Source: Candidatus Njordarchaeota archaeon (lineage in GTDB: Archaea; Asgardarchaeota; Njordarchaeia; Njordarchaeales; Njordarchaeaceae). From it: DNA of 6,502 nucleotides. How positions within the stretch are numbered: position 1 is the first letter of the stretch; every line of letters starts with the position of its first letter. A program made the translations under genes and the position numbers. Positions 6,301 through 6,502 of the stretch are shown in pieces. The DNA is taken from assembly GCA_029856615.1 (NCBI GenBank), contig JAHKLF010000089.1, positions 1 to 6,502 of the forward strand, read 5' to 3'. The notes under the pieces are model-generated. The model saw only the letters and a program-made list of their open reading frames with translations. It did no database searches and was not told the origin of the DNA.

Positions 6301-6502
6301 TATACTCAGGCAAACCCAAAGCTCGTCTAACAACATCCGCTATAACGACAGTTAAAGCAGTCTCCGTCCCCCCCGCTGATCTTATTGGACCAGCATAATA
6401 CACTGCCAAATGACCCGTAGGTCTTATCTTCACATGAGTAATTCCCTCTAAAGGAGCCGCTGTAATCCCACCAACAAGTATAGCAGTAGCAGTTTTAATA
6501 GC
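3353..6502 (-). CDS. polC: DNA polymerase D large subunit DP2, N-terminus cut by the window edge
   Basis: Catalytic subunit of the archaeal replicative polymerase PolD, which works with the DP1 exonuclease subunit (not in the window). Numbering starts at the GTG codon 6433-6431. That codon is an internal Val, not the start: the frame stays open for 23 more codons to the edge and reads AAPLEGITHVKI, a DP2 signature. Further landmarks are YYAGPIRSAGGTE (12-24), AGRPVFSSPSRIGGFRLRYG (182-201) and GIHPATM (212-218). Two zinc modules follow (C507/C510/C519/C522 and C532/C535/C545/C548), then CTFAHPYWHAAKRRNCDGDED (735-755) with D751 and D753 matching the two invariant catalytic aspartates. A third zinc module is C918/C921/C934/C937, and the C-terminal ILSLEDFFV is a PCNA-binding-like tail. 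No intein or frameshift is seen. Roughly 100 or more N-terminal residues should lie to the right of the window. It presumably forms its own transcription unit. Confidence 0.98.
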   Translation of the reverse strand, partial: AIKTATAILVGGITAAPLEGITHVKIRPTGHLAVYYAGPIRSAGGTETALTVVIADVVRRALGLPEYNASDREIERFVEEVVLYNRYSSLQYPVDRDKIVFALKHLPVEITGEGTLDVEVSGPYRNLPNIETSKIRGGAVLVLNDGIIAKAKKVLKIVKRCNIDGWEWLEDLVKLNKDEEGEGSNKSLGGNKVAVDTTYLSDVIAGRPVFSSPSRIGGFRLRYGRSRNTGLAAVGIHPATMVILSEFLAVGTQIKTERPGKGAIVMPVDSIHPPIVKLRDGSVVCVQNIQEAKKLLDEIEKVLFLGDVLVAIGEFLENNHIILPSPIVEEWWVQELYDAIRRDERGEVDFSDIIKRAREDPIFAFKLTRELGIPLHPRWTYFWRNITASQLIVLKKAIMKAQDNILPYERDIKSILEKLFVPHKVSDNKIILAKEDFEALYQSLVNIPDDIKDSLNGLELINKAGLRVFDKFSVFIGARMGRPEKAKPRMMKPPVHVLFPVGLIGSRSRSIIRAASNRVSSEVEAVNKWCPRCGIHTYENICPKCGRRTQLKYVCPKCGSEYDSKGVCPRCKSSLLPYRKYRIDFAKILHEKASKLKIKLPKDVKGVIGLTSRTKMPEPLEKGLLRGKYNLFVFKDGTIRFDATDAPLTHFKPREIGVSVEVLKKLGYTHDVYGRSLENEDQILELKVQDIIINEDCAEFFVRVAQFIDDLLEKFYGLPKFYNIKNKEDLLGHLVVGLAPHTSAGIIGRIIGFTKAQCTFAHPYWHAAKRRNCDGDEDALMLVLDVLINFSREFLPKSRGGMMDAPLVITSILNPLEVDSEVYNMDTMRKIPLEFYRKSLKYPSPDEIEELISNIEKKLGSSEQYRNFDYSHETLNISGGPLTTSYKKLKSMKEKIELQFNVMSKIAAIELKEISDKILEVHLFPDIMGNLRAYGSQQFRCISCNMKLRRIPLSGKCPRCGGRIVQTIYRKTVLKYAPVAKQIIRKYGASEYNIQRYNIFELTDFKFLASAAESEKLEDIFDKAEKLIGDEKKTIAKGKNILSLEDFFV
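4169..4189 (-). other. DP2 catalytic motif NCDGDED
   Basis: Residues 749-755 hold the D-G-D pair that coordinates catalytic metal in PolD; both aspartates are present. The N/C junction of this motif is a position where some archaeal DP2 genes carry an intein. Here the reading is uninterrupted, so the site is empty. Confidence 0.9.

Noticed and set aside
6431..6433. GTG as the DP2 start codon
   Set aside because: The frame stays open to the window edge and the upstream 23 codons encode the conserved AAPLEGI region, so this is an internal valine codon.
1..6502. Defence system, mobile element or CRISPR array
   Set aside because: No transposase, integrase, toxin, nuclease, terminal repeats or spaced repeats were seen; all recognised genes are core archaeal functions.

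Overview
This is an archaeal chromosome segment. It encodes the large subunit (DP2) of the archaea-specific DNA polymerase D, a TFE-beta-like (RPC34/RPC39-related) basal transcription factor, a Dim2/Pno1-type KH ribosome-biogenesis protein, a HemK-like release-factor methyltransferase of the Mtq2 type and a THEP1-type NTPase. Shine-Dalgarno (SD) sequences match the archaeal 16S tail (GGAGGTG, GGTGATC, AGGTGA). PolD is absent from the classical Crenarchaeota, while TFE-beta is best known from the TACK/Asgard side and is patchy in Euryarchaeota. The combination therefore suggests a non-crenarchaeal TACK or neighbouring lineage, but this is an inference. The DNA is visibly AT-rich and compactly packed.

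Layout: (1) 1-384, minus strand: a 118-residue TFE-beta-like protein, followed by an SD for another gene that should start right at the left edge of the window. (2) 385-498: a divergent intergenic region with a TATA-like element and a strong SD. (3) 499-1739, plus strand: a two-gene unit, THEP1 NTPase then Mtq2-like methyltransferase, joined by an ATGA overlap. (4) 1700-3203, minus strand: an unrecognised 287-290 residue protein, then the Dim2-like KH protein. The Dim2 end runs convergently 40 bp into the methyltransferase end. (5) 3204-3352: a short AT-rich gap with weak terminator and promoter signals. (6) 3353-6502, minus strand: DP2, complete at its C-terminus and cut by the right edge at its N-terminus.

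Functional picture: this is information-processing housekeeping. It covers replication (DP2, with PCNA-binding-like tail), transcription initiation (TFE-beta), small-subunit ribosome maturation (Dim2) and release-factor modification (Mtq2), plus one NTPase. I see no mobile elements, CRISPR, tRNA or rRNA, inteins or defence genes. The points most worth a second look are the minimal TFE-beta-like protein, the unrecognised DP2-Dim2 intervening protein with a possible Roadblock-like N-terminus, and start-site evidence that two genes begin three codons later than their longest ORFs. A further point is the convergent overlap, where one gene's basic tail is the complement of the other's T-rich terminator.
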